DNA of 64,000 bases, taken from assembly GCF_007431345.1 (NCBI RefSeq), contig NZ_CP041730.1, forward strand, positions 2,976,001 to 3,040,000, in the 5' to 3' direction. This document shows, one piece after another, positions 34,335-42,573 of the stretch. The stretch's first letter is position 1, and every line of letters begins with the position of its first letter. The notes beneath the pieces are model-generated. The model was given only the letters and a program-made list of their open reading frames with translations. It was not told the origin of the DNA and searched no databases. Both the position numbers and the translations under genes were made by a program. The stretch comes from Chitinimonas arctica (GTDB lineage: Bacteria; Pseudomonadota; Gammaproteobacteria; Burkholderiales; Chitinimonadaceae).

Positions 34335-37300
34335 ATGGCCACCATCGTCTTCGGCAATCAACTCGGCATTCCCTCGCGTCAGCTGCTGGCCGCGCAAGAC
34401 GGCTTGGGCCAGATGGGAACAGGGATCTATCTCAATGCCGCGACCGGCAACCTGGCCGTGCAGGACCGGGACGAGTTGCTGCTGGGGCGTGGCGGCGGGA
34501 TGCGGGTGCTGCGGACCTACAATAGCCAGGGTGGCCTGGACGGCGACAATAACGACAACTGGCGGATCGGCGTCTATCGCCAGGTTCGCCTGGAGGCCGG
34601 CGTGGCCGGTCAGCCGGGTAGCAGCCTGATCCGGGTTGGCGAGGATGGCGCCGAGCTGCGCTACCGCTTCGACGAAGCGGATGGCAGCTACCGCGCCGAA
34701 GGGCAGTTGGACAGCATCGCATTGGCCGGCGGCGAATGGCGCTGGCGCAGCGAAGACGGCAGGCTGACCGAGCGCTACAGTGTGGCACAGCAAGGCCGGC
34801 TGACCGCGCAGGAAGACGCCGACGGCAATGCCAGCCTGTACGAATATGCGGCCAATGGCTTGATCGGCAGGATCCAGTCCGTCAGTGCCGGCGCGCCCTC
34901 CGAAAGCCTGCACTTCGACTACCAAGGCAATCAGCTGGTGCAGATCCGCAAACTGCTGGCGGATGGCAGCCAGTCCAGCCGCAGCCGCTACGATTACGAC
35001 AGCCTGGGCCGCCTAAGCCGGATGACCGTCGATCTCAGTCCGGCGGACAATAGCGTGGCCGATGGCCAGGTCTACACCAGTGAATATGAGTACGACGGTA
35101 ACAGCACCCGCCTAAGCCATCTGAAGCAAAGCGACGGGTCCGAGCTGCGCTTTGCCTATATCGAGTATCGGCCGGGCGAGTGGCATATCAGCGAGCTGCG
35201 CGATGGCGAGGGCCGCCTTACCCGCATCGTCCACGAGGATCTGGATGCGCGCGACCGCTTTACCGCGGTGGCGGTGCAAGCCAGCGCGCTGGCGGCCGAT
35301 GGCAGCTATACCGTGCAGGCCGGCGATAGCTGGCAGCTGATCGCCAAGCGGCTGTATGGCGAGGGCTTGGCCGGCGGGGCGCTGCAAACGGCGCTGGGTT
35401 CGCCCGATCTGCTGGCCGGCGCCAAGCTGACGCCGCCGCCCAGCCTGCTGCTCCGTGCCTTGGCCGGCCAAGGCGGCCGTACCAGCATCACCGATCCGCT
35501 CGGCCAGACCACCCGCTACCAGTACGATGGCGCGGGCCGGCTACTGGCCGTGCGCCAGGACGTCGGCGCCGCCGATGGCAGTTGGTCCAGGCAGGAACAG
35601 CGCAGCTATGAATACGACGAGGCCGGCCATCTCGGCAAGCGGATCGATGGGCAGGGCAACACCACCCGATATGTCCACGACCGCGCCGGCAATCTGGTCG
35701 GACAACACGAGGCCGACGGCCAATATATCAACCGGCGCTATTCGGCCGACCACCGTTTGCTGGCCGAAACCCGTTACGCCCGTAGCGCCGATGCGGAGCT
35801 GGGTGCAGCGGCATTGGGCCAGGCCAGTACCCGCCGGCTGATTTACGATGCCGCCGGCCACCTGCGCTTTACCGTCGGTGCCGCCGGCCAGGTGGTGGAA
35901 TATCGCTATGATGCCGCCGGCCAGCGCATCGCCCAGATCGCTTATGGCGCCGCTGCCTATCCGCTGGATGGCCTGGCCGCCGATGCCGACCCGACCCTCG
36001 CGCAATTGCAGGGCTGGCAGGCGCAGCAGCCGGCCGCCCAGCAGGAGCGTATCGATTATGGCTATGACTTCCGTGGCCAGCTGGCGTCGGAAACCCGTTA
36101 CGGCAACGGCGGCGCGGCGGAGCGCAGCGACTATATCTACGATGCCGCCGGCCAGCTTTTGGCCAAGGTGGACCCGAATGGCGCCCGCAGCAGCTATGTC
36201 CATGACGGCTTGGGCCGGCTGAGCGTCGGTACCGATGCCGGCGGCGCCGTCACCCGGATCCGCTACGATGATTTGCAGCATCGCATCAGTACCGAACTGG
36301 CCGACGGCAGCGTGCGCAGCGAACGTTACGACGGCAACGGCCAGTTGCTGGAAAGCATACTGCGTGATGCCGGCGGTCAACCATTGCGTAGCGAGCGACG
36401 CTATTACGACCCGGCCGGCCAGTTGCGGGTGAGCGAGGATGCGCAGGGACTGCGGCACTGGTATTTCTACGATGCCGCTGGCCGCAAGAGCGCCGAAGTG
36501 GATGGGGCGGGCACGGTCACCGTGTTTTCCTACGACCGGGCAGGCCGGCTTAACCATAGCCAGCGATACGCCAAGGCGGTCGATATGGCGGCAGCCGGCT
36601 GGCGCCTGCCGGACGGTAGTCCTGCCCTGGACAAGCCGCTTACCGCCTTGCTGCCGGCGGCCGATGCTGCCGACCAGCACGAATGGTGGTTGTACGACCA
36701 GGCTGGCCGGCTGGCCAGCCATATCGACAATGGCGGCAGGGTCACCGCTTGGCGCTACGACAGCCAAGGCAGGCAACTGGCCGAGGTCCACTACGCCTTG
36801 GCCATCGTTACCAGCGCCATGCGCAAGCTCCCGGCGGGCAGCGATCAGTGGGAGTTGGCGCGGATTTCCGTCAGCACCTCGGCCGAGGACCGCATCAGCC
36901 GCGATGTGCTGGACCGCCAGGGCCTGGTGCTGGCGCATATCGATGCCGGCGGCCGGGTGACCGAGTATCGCCGCGATGCGCTGGGCCGGGTGCTGGAACA
37001 GATCCAGCGGGCCAACACGCTGGCCCCGGCCAGTCTGTTGGACGAGCAGGCGTGGCGCGACCCCGTCGCCGCGCTCGGCCTGCTGCCGGCAGCGTCGGGG
37101 CAGGATCTGCACAGCTACCGCCAGTACGATGGCAAGGGCCAATTGCGGGCCAGCCTGGACGCCGAGGGCTACCTGGACGAATTCAGCTATGACGGTGCCG
37201 GCAATAAGCTGAGCCAGCGCCGCTATGCCAACCGCGTCACCGGCCAGCCCGGTATCGATTTGCTTGGGCAGCAGCGTCCTCCGGCCAGCGCGGACGATCA

Positions 37301-37997
37301 ATTGACCCTGTACCGCTATGACGGCAATCAGCGTTTGATCGAACAGATCGACGCCGACGGCGGCATCAGCCGCTACCGCTACGATAGCCAGGGGCGCCTG
37401 GTGCAGACCACCCGCGCCGCCGATAGCGACGAAGCGCGTTGGCAGACCCGCCGCTACGATGGTGCAGGCCGCCTTGTCGCCGAACTGGATGGCGAAGCGT
37501 CGCAGTTGCTGGCCGCCGCCGCTACCACGGCCGCCATCGAACAGATCTGGGCCAGCCGGGCCACCCAATACCGCTATGACCTGGCGGGCCGCAAGATCGC
37601 CATGCGCGATGCGGAGGGCGCGACCACCCTGTTCTACTACACCCCGGCCGGGCAATTGAGCCACACGGTCAACGCCTTGGGCGAAGTCAGCGCCAATCGC
37701 TACAACGCCCTGGGGCAATTGCTGGAAAGCGTGCAGTACGCCCGCCGTATCGCCACCGACGGCCTGGCCGGCGGCTTGGCGGACGGCGTGCTGGGCAGCC
37801 GCCTGCAAGCGGTGCAGGGCCCGGACGACCGGACGATACGCTATGCCTACAATGGCGCCGGCCAGCTGGAGGCCACCACCGATGCCTTGGGCTACGTCAC
37901 CACTGCCCTGTTCGGCGTTCACAACAACACCCCCGACTGCCTTTTGCCCTCAAGATTTTGCGAGGGCAAGGGTAGTTTGGGCCGAAAATCAGCTTAA
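34335..37997 (+). CDS. RHS/YD-repeat protein, 3' end lost at an IS
   Basis: The visible frame has 1220 codons from the ATG at 34335 (a start at 34296 is possible). It is packed with YD repeats such as YRYDGNQRLIEQID and YDAAGQLLAKVDPNGARSSY. A LysM-like segment lies near residues 325-372 (YTVQAGDSWQLIAKRLYGEG). There is no signal peptide and no transmembrane segment. RHS homology ends at GYVTTALFG (about 37913); the last 28 codons read into unrelated DNA of the neighbouring IS. The usual DPxGxxGG boundary and the variable C-terminal toxin are absent, so the gene is broken. RHS proteins are large encapsulating carriers for toxin tips. Confidence 0.85.
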   Translation: MATIVFGNQLGIPSRQLLAAQDGLGQMGTGIYLNAATGNLAVQDRDELLLGRGGGMRVLRTYNSQGGLDGDNNDNWRIGVYRQVRLEAGVAGQPGSSLIRVGEDGAELRYRFDEADGSYRAEGQLDSIALAGGEWRWRSEDGRLTERYSVAQQGRLTAQEDADGNASLYEYAANGLIGRIQSVSAGAPSESLHFDYQGNQLVQIRKLLADGSQSSRSRYDYDSLGRLSRMTVDLSPADNSVADGQVYTSEYEYDGNSTRLSHLKQSDGSELRFAYIEYRPGEWHISELRDGEGRLTRIVHEDLDARDRFTAVAVQASALAADGSYTVQAGDSWQLIAKRLYGEGLAGGALQTALGSPDLLAGAKLTPPPSLLLRALAGQGGRTSITDPLGQTTRYQYDGAGRLLAVRQDVGAADGSWSRQEQRSYEYDEAGHLGKRIDGQGNTTRYVHDRAGNLVGQHEADGQYINRRYSADHRLLAETRYARSADAELGAAALGQASTRRLIYDAAGHLRFTVGAAGQVVEYRYDAAGQRIAQIAYGAAAYPLDGLAADADPTLAQLQGWQAQQPAAQQERIDYGYDFRGQLASETRYGNGGAAERSDYIYDAAGQLLAKVDPNGARSSYVHDGLGRLSVGTDAGGAVTRIRYDDLQHRISTELADGSVRSERYDGNGQLLESILRDAGGQPLRSERRYYDPAGQLRVSEDAQGLRHWYFYDAAGRKSAEVDGAGTVTVFSYDRAGRLNHSQRYAKAVDMAAAGWRLPDGSPALDKPLTALLPAADAADQHEWWLYDQAGRLASHIDNGGRVTAWRYDSQGRQLAEVHYALAIVTSAMRKLPAGSDQWELARISVSTSAEDRISRDVLDRQGLVLAHIDAGGRVTEYRRDALGRVLEQIQRANTLAPASLLDEQAWRDPVAALGLLPAASGQDLHSYRQYDGKGQLRASLDAEGYLDEFSYDGAGNKLSQRRYANRVTGQPGIDLLGQQRPPASADDQLTLYRYDGNQRLIEQIDADGGISRYRYDSQGRLVQTTRAADSDEARWQTRRYDGAGRLVAELDGEASQLLAAAATTAAIEQIWASRATQYRYDLAGRKIAMRDAEGATTLFYYTPAGQLSHTVNALGEVSANRYNALGQLLESVQYARRIATDGLAGGLADGVLGSRLQAVQGPDDRTIRYAYNGAGQLEATTDALGYVTTALFGVHNNTPDCLLPSRFCEGKGSLGRKSA

Positions 37998-39084
37998 AAC
38001 TGACCAAATTTTAAGCAGAAAGCACGCTTCTTAGCGGTGTTTTGCCTAAAATTTAAGCAGTTTTTACGCTGTCGACGTGACACGTCCCGAACGCCGCCGT
38101 TCGTCCTGTCCTTCTACGCCCGAAGGATAATCTCAGAATCGCAAGTAATACCCTTTCAATAATCCATCCCACCCCTCGAACGGGGTAACGGATAGCGGCG
38201 TGGTGTTGTAAGGATTTACGCCATTCCATGCTTCCCATGGCGTATGGCCATGTAAATGCTGATGCGGCCGGACAGCGTTGTACCAAAGCCGGAATTCCGC
38301 CAGTAGATTGTCCAGACAGGCGTTATCGCTGGGAACGATGCGGTCCAGCTTCTGCTTGAGCGTCAGAAAGAAGCGCTCGATTCGGCCATTCTTCCAAGGC
38401 TGGCCGGGCGGTATGAATTTGTGCCAAATACCCCGTTGGGTCATTGCTTGGCGGAAGGCTTTGCTACGAAATACCGAGGCGTTGTCGGTAATGATTTTGT
38501 CGGGGGAGCCGAACTGCGCGATGGCCCCATCCAGCTGCTCGACGATCTGTTTGGTATTGGCCCGTTCCAAGCGGGTCAATGCAACATTCAGCCGAGTACC
38601 GTGATCGATGATGCCCAAAATCACCTGATCACCCTTCCCGGTCATATCCAAACCCCAGCAGCGGTTCGCTGGGATAGGCTTGGGCAGGCGATTACGGGTG
38701 TATCTCTTCGCTGAAAGCGCTTGGTGGCTGTATCGCTTGACCCAGCCATATACCGTCGATATCCCGACGGATATCCCCTGCCGGGCGTACAGGCGATTCA
38801 GATTGTCGCGGATAGACCGGATGCTATGCGATCCGCAAGCGAACAATTCCAGGGCGGCTTCTTTGACCCACGGGGGTTTGGGTTTGCCGCCTGTTCGGCG
38901 TGGTGGCGCGGGACGGTAGCGCCCGCTGGGGAGATGCTGGCTCGTTTCCGGTATTAAAATATCTGTTAAGCAGCTGATCCATAGCAATAATTCACAAAAA
39001 TGCACCAGCAGGTCAGCGAGCCGGCACCACAGCAAAAAGGTCATGGCAACAAGGGTGGAGTTTTGCAATATATCCACTTCAGTC
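37914..39084 (-). mobile_element. Insertion sequence interrupting the RHS locus (borders approximate)
   Basis: Between the end of RHS homology and the next RHS-locus fragment lies one transposase gene with A/T-richer flanks. Candidate terminal inverted repeats are CACCCCCGACTGCC (37928-37941) and, reversed, GGCAACAAGGGTG (39045-39057). The non-coding end also has a hairpin (TTGCCCTC/GAGGGCAA, 37944-37969) and two copies of TTAAGCAG (38011, 38053). I could not identify a target-site duplication, so the borders are uncertain by tens of bases. Confidence 0.65.
38133..39044 (-). CDS. DDE (rve-type) transposase
   Basis: The 303 aa protein starts at the ATG at 39044; the frame runs further upstream only as an antisense read-through of the RHS fragment. 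An N-terminal hydrophobic MTFLLWCRLADLL is followed by SGRYRPAPPRRTGGKPKPPWV, a helix-turn-helix segment and an integrase core. The DDE residues are in WGLDMTGKGD, IITDNASVF and NGRIERFF, and the C-terminus has the IS3/IS481-like YNAVRPHQHLHGHTPWEAW. The frame is intact, so the element may still be active. Confidence 0.88.
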   Translation of the reverse strand: MTFLLWCRLADLLVHFCELLLWISCLTDILIPETSQHLPSGRYRPAPPRRTGGKPKPPWVKEAALELFACGSHSIRSIRDNLNRLYARQGISVGISTVYGWVKRYSHQALSAKRYTRNRLPKPIPANRCWGLDMTGKGDQVILGIIDHGTRLNVALTRLERANTKQIVEQLDGAIAQFGSPDKIITDNASVFRSKAFRQAMTQRGIWHKFIPPGQPWKNGRIERFFLTLKQKLDRIVPSDNACLDNLLAEFRLWYNAVRPHQHLHGHTPWEAWNGVNPYNTTPLSVTPFEGWDGLLKGYYLRF

Positions 39085-39287
39085 GCTACGGCTGGTATGC
39101 CGCCAAGCGCAGCGTCAGCATCTACAGCAGCAATAACCGCAAGCTGTACAGCAACGAACAGAGCCTGGTCGAAGTGCGGGTCCAGAAGGTCGAGCTCGAA
39201 GGGAGTTTCTCTTTCTGGTACCAGCAGATGAACAGCAACAAGAGCTTTGTCCTGGCCCAGAACCAGGCCACCCTGATCGACTACGAC
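39085..39287 (+). repeat. Direct repeat copy 1 (RHS-locus fragment)
   Basis: 203 bases are about 90% identical to 41931-42133 with no length change. In this copy the frame is open: YGWYAAKRSVSIYSSNNRKL, then EQSLVEVRVQKVELE and NSNKSFVLAQNQ. The two copies flank the HipB/HipA genes. Confidence 0.9.
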
Positions 39288-39479
39288 CGCAGTGGCCGTC
39301 TCACCGACATGAAGCTGATGACCTACGCCGAGCACCGGTTGACCGGCCTGTTTACCGGCGCCGCCCTCGGCGGAGTCCAATCGCTGCGCAGCTACTGGCG
39401 CGACGGCCTGCCCGACCAGGATGTGCGTGCCGACTACCGGGAATATCTGTTCCACCACGACTACCACGCCGATGGCTGA
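39085..39479 (+). pseudogene. RHS-locus gene fragment downstream of the IS
   Basis: An open frame without its own start runs from the IS border to a stop at 39479. It includes the repeat above, then LIDYDRSGRLTDMKLMTYAE and a segment SYWRDGLPDQDVRADYREYL. After the stop, protein-like remnants continue in another frame to about 39760 (NSDFEYDIKERLVRQLQG). It looks like part of a decayed RHS-type gene; it may not be the direct continuation of the large RHS gene. Confidence 0.6.
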
Positions 39480-39958
39480 ACCCGCCGTATCGGCGGCAGC
39501 GGCCCCAAGGGCGGTTCCGCAATAGCGACTTCGAATACGACATCAAGGAGAGGTTGGTGCGCCAGCTGCAAGGCAAGGCCTGCCGGACCCAACTCAGTCT
39601 GTCGAGCACCGTTACAAGCGATGGCTGTAAACGCCCTACGGCCATTCGTTTGCCGCCCTACCGGATGCGAGTCGTAGCCTGCCATCAACCGCGATATCAA
39701 CATGTACCTCGGGAAGCAGGTGCATTCCTTTCACGCGCGAGCCGGCCTGGCGAATAAGGCATGTAAGAAATTATCACAAAAGGCATAATTGTGCCTCTTG
39801 ACAAGATAAACGACTATCTATCGCCCTAAATCTGCCTATTGTGTAACTTGTTCTTATGGTGGGTTGCCCATACAGTAGAGGCACAAAAAGGTAGTTTTCT
39901 ATTACCTTTATATGTGTAGAGGAACTTTAAGGGCGCTTCTGCATCAGGAGGTTACACC
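39480..39958. other. Decayed coding remnants and hipBA control region
   Basis: The first 280 bases hold frame-shifted RHS-like remnants. From about 39770 the DNA becomes A/T-rich and carries several inverted repeats and the likely promoter of the following HipB/HipA operon. No intact gene. Confidence 0.6.
39781..39951 (+). promoter_or_regulatory. Candidate hipBA promoter, operators and ribosome site
   Basis: A weak promoter TTGTTC (39848-39853), 17 bases, TACAGT (39871-39876) is followed by an inverted repeat AAAGGTA (39887-39893), nine bases, TACCTTT (39903-39909), placed where an autorepressor would bind. AGGCA/TGCCT arms lie at 39781-39796. GAGGCACAA at 39878-39886 recurs inverted at 39789-39797. 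AGGAGG (39946-39951) precedes the HipB start by seven bases. This is typical of self-regulated antitoxin operons; the binding itself is inferred. Confidence 0.5.
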
Positions 39959-40435
39959 ATGGACAATGGTCAGACGCTCGACGAGCTGGAAATCGACCTC
40001 GGCGAGAAGCTCAAGCGGCTCCGGCTCAATAAGAACTGGGACCAGAAGACACTTGCCGCCCGCGCGGGTGTGAGCGTGCGTGCCTTGCGCAACATCGAGG
40101 CCGGCCAAGGTTCGACCGTCAAGACGCTGCTGAGCGTCGTACGGGCGCTTGGTCGTGAGTCATGGCTTGACACGGTGGCGCCGGTGGCGACGGTCAATCC
40201 ATTGACCTTGACGAGCCGCGCATCGCAGCGCGTGCGCGCCACCAGCCCCGCAGTCAAGATCAATGCTGCCCGACGCCTAATTGCGATAGCCGAGCAGGCC
40301 GGGGGGGAGGAGCAGGGGAAGCTGCGTATCTCCTCAGCCCAGCTGAACGCTGCCCGGCGTCTGATTGCGACTGCGAATCAGGCCGGCGACAAGCCTGTGA
40401 AGATGCCCACCAAATCTCGCAAAAAAACTGAGTAA
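39959..40435 (+). CDS. HipB-like antitoxin, XRE helix-turn-helix
   Basis: The 158 aa protein has an XRE domain at residues about 13-65 (KLKRLRLNKNWDQKTLAARA, then VSVRALRNIEAG). The C-terminal half is unusual for HipB (88 aa in E. coli): it contains two near-identical copies of NAARRLIAxAxQAG, near residues 101 and 128, and a basic tail KMPTKSRKKTE. It lies 26 bases before the HipA kinase gene and should bind the operator and neutralise the kinase. Start and ribosome site are clear. Confidence 0.88.
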   Translation: MDNGQTLDELEIDLGEKLKRLRLNKNWDQKTLAARAGVSVRALRNIEAGQGSTVKTLLSVVRALGRESWLDTVAPVATVNPLTLTSRASQRVRATSPAVKINAARRLIAIAEQAGGEEQGKLRISSAQLNAARRLIATANQAGDKPVKMPTKSRKKTE

Positions 40436-40461
40436 CGCTAGCGTACCCTCGAAGGAATCGT

Positions 40462-41781
40462 ATGGCCACCAGGAAAACGGCAGCGAAGAAGGCATCGTTC
40501 AAGCATGTGAGGGTCGTCGAAGTGCACATGTGGGGCACCCATATCGGCTCGGTGACGCTCGACCCGGCTTATGGCTTCTACGTGTTCAGCTATACGCCCG
40601 AATTCGCCGACACCGGCATCGAGCCATCGCCGTTGCAGATGCCGCTCGCGGACGAGGCTTACATCTTCACGGATTTGCCCGAAGCGACGTTCAAGAAGCT
40701 GCCGGCCATGCTCAGCGATGCGCTGCCGGATGACTTCGGCAACGCGCTCATCAACCGCTATATGTCAGATCAGGGTATCGCTGCCCAGAACATCACGCCG
40801 CTAGACCGGCTTGCCTACATGAGCAATCGCGCGATGGGCGCGCTGGTCTTCAAGCCCGCGCGCGGGCCTGCGGCGCACAAGCCGACGCCCATCGAACTCA
40901 GCTCGCTCGTCGAGCAGGCGCGGCAGGCAATAAAGGGCACCATGGGCGACGACGACCAGGCGAACACCGCGTTGCGTAACATCATCGAGGTGGGCACGTC
41001 CGCCGGCGGCGCGCGGGCGAAAGCCGTGATTGCCTGGAACCCGGAGACCGAAGAAATCCGCTCAGGCCAGCTCGAGGCACCGGAAGGCTTCGAGCATTGG
41101 TTGCTCAAGTTCGACGGAATGGGCGCGGACCACGAACTAGGCGCTTCACAGAACTATGGTCGCGTCGAGTACGCCTATCATCTGATGGCCCGCGAGGCCG
41201 GCATTGAAATGACAGAATGTCGCCTGCTTAACGAGAATGGCCGCGCTCACTTCATGACCCGGCGCTTCGACCGCGAGGGGCGCGGCGGCCGCAATCACAT
41301 ACAGACGCTTTGCGCGATGTCGCACGTCGACTATAAGAAGAAGGGCGCTAATGCTTATTCCCAGCTCTTTCAGGCTATGGTGCAGCTCAACCTACCGTAC
41401 CAAGACATGGAAGAAGGGTTCCGGCGGATGGTGTTCAACGTAATGGGCCGCAACTGTGACGACCATACGAAGAATTTTTCCTTCCTGCTCCATGAAGGTA
41501 GTTCGGCGTGGGAACTCGCACCGGCCTACGACGTGACCTTTGCACACAACCTGACGGGCGAATGGACGAGCCAGCATCTGATGTCCGTGAATGGCAAGTT
41601 CAAGGGCATTGCCGTTGAAGACCTACTGGTGGAAGCGGACCGGTTCAAAATCGGCACAGCGCGCAACGTCATCGAACAGGTGCGCACAGCCATCGAGAAG
41701 TGGCCGCAGTTTGCGGCGGCTGCCTACCTGCCCGAAAACGAGATGGTTGAGCGGCAGAGGCAGCTCCTGCTGCTTGACTGA
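40462..41781 (+). CDS. HipA-like serine/threonine kinase toxin
   Basis: The protein is 439 aa, the size of HipA. The N-terminal subdomain (VVEVHMWGTHIGSVTLD) is followed by the flexible Ser/Gly loop VGTSAGGARAKAVIAW near residue 178. The lysine of LLKFDG and the catalytic and metal residues in NVMGRNCDDHTKNFSF and APAYDVTF are all present, so the kinase looks active. Characterised HipA proteins phosphorylate a tRNA synthetase and cause growth arrest; the target here is unknown. GAAGGAA precedes the start. The gene is intact although it sits between two decayed RHS fragments. Confidence 0.92.
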   Translation: MATRKTAAKKASFKHVRVVEVHMWGTHIGSVTLDPAYGFYVFSYTPEFADTGIEPSPLQMPLADEAYIFTDLPEATFKKLPAMLSDALPDDFGNALINRYMSDQGIAAQNITPLDRLAYMSNRAMGALVFKPARGPAAHKPTPIELSSLVEQARQAIKGTMGDDDQANTALRNIIEVGTSAGGARAKAVIAWNPETEEIRSGQLEAPEGFEHWLLKFDGMGADHELGASQNYGRVEYAYHLMAREAGIEMTECRLLNENGRAHFMTRRFDREGRGGRNHIQTLCAMSHVDYKKKGANAYSQLFQAMVQLNLPYQDMEEGFRRMVFNVMGRNCDDHTKNFSFLLHEGSSAWELAPAYDVTFAHNLTGEWTSQHLMSVNGKFKGIAVEDLLVEADRFKIGTARNVIEQVRTAIEKWPQFAAAAYLPENEMVERQRQLLLLD

Positions 41782-41930
41782 GCGAAGGAAAAGGCCCATC
41801 GAACAGGAATCATTGGGTTAAGCTCCGACGGCATTTGTTACGAATACGGCATCGGGCAGGCCGGCAATCAACTGGTCCCGCTCCCCCGCCTGGCGAACTG
41901 GTGCAATCACCGACTACCAGCACGACAGCG

Positions 41931-42133
41931 GCTACGGCTAGTATGCCGCCAAGCGCAACGTCAGCATTTACAGCAGCAATAACCGCAAGCTGTACAGCAA
42001 CGAACAGAGCCTGGTCGAAGTGCGGGTCCAGAAGGTCGAGCTCGAAGCGGGTCTCCCTTCCCGGTACCAGCAGATGAACAGCAACAAGAGCTTCGTGCTG
42101 GCCCAGAACCAGGCCCCCCTGATCGACTACGAC
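41931..42133 (+). repeat. Direct repeat copy 2 (RHS-locus fragment)
   Basis: The same length and about 90% identity as 39085-39287. Here the frame is broken: the tryptophan codon TGG of copy 1 is TAG (GGCTAGTAT). The similarity stops exactly where the HigB-like sequence begins. About 100 bases before this copy, from 41825, are non-coding or decayed. Confidence 0.9.
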
Positions 42134-42286
42134 TACCGTGCCGTTTATACGGTGCGCTATGCGACGGCGGTGTATGTACTGCATTGCTTTCAGAAGAAAT
42201 CGACCAGTGGTATCGCTACACCCAAGCCGGATATGGAGTTGATCGAAGCTCGTTTGAAAGCGGTTGCGGCACGGGAAAAGGGGTAG
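42134..42286 (+). pseudogene. C-terminal half of a HigB/Gp49-like toxin, fused to RHS fragment
   Basis: The frame reads YRAVYTVRYATAVYVLHCFQ and continues KKSTSGIATPKP into a helical tail to the stop at 42286. This is the C-terminal half of RelE/HigB-type (phage Gp49-like) mRNA interferases. The N-terminal half is replaced by the RHS repeat in the same frame, so an ORF from 42020 could make a chimera, but the conserved N-terminal toxin core is gone. It lies five bases before the antitoxin start, the normal HigB-HigA order. Confidence 0.8.
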
Positions 42287-42290
42287 GAAT

Positions 42291-42569
42291 ATGAACGAGT
42301 TAGAAATCATCGACGACATCAGCATCGAGCAGGGCAGCGATAACCCCTACGCCGATCTAGACCGACCTGACGCCGACGAAATGCTGATTAAGGCCGAACT
42401 GGCACGCGAGATCGCCCAGATCATCAAAAGCCGGCACCTGACTCAACTGCGGGCGGCCGAACTGTTGGGCATGCCGCATCCGAAGCTCTCCGAAATGCTG
42501 CGTGGCAAGTTCCGTGGTATCAGTCAGGCCAAGATGATCGAATGTTTGAACAGGCTGGGCCTCGATTGA
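42291..42569 (+). CDS. HigA-like XRE antitoxin, orphaned
   Basis: The 92 aa protein starts at the ATG at 42291 with GGGTAGGAA just upstream. The N-terminal acidic segment is followed by a helix-turn-helix (LTQLRAAELLGMPHPKLSEML, residues about 52-72). It matches antitoxins paired with Gp49-like HigB toxins. Its toxin survives only as the C-terminal fragment upstream, so this antitoxin is probably orphaned. The reading frame of the truncated KptA gene begins at its stop codon. Confidence 0.87.
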   Translation: MNELEIIDDISIEQGSDNPYADLDRPDADEMLIKAELAREIAQIIKSRHLTQLRAAELLGMPHPKLSEMLRGKFRGISQAKMIECLNRLGLD

Positions 42570-42573
42570 TGAT

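Noticed and set aside
34335..37900. Repeated units considered as CRISPR or minisatellite
   Set aside because: The periodicity is the protein-level YD repeat with divergent DNA, not identical repeats with spacers. No CRISPR array seen anywhere in the window.
35541..37922. 793-codon minus-strand frame opposite the RHS gene
   Set aside because: Mirror of repetitive high-GC RHS codons; no family features.
39045..39467. N-terminal extension of the transposase frame
   Set aside because: This part is the antisense of the RHS fragment; transposase similarity begins at the ATG at 39044.
39798..39826. TTGACA at 39798 as the hipBA promoter
   Set aside because: There is no acceptable -10 at 16-18 bases; the nearest A/T-rich hexamer is only 11 bases away.
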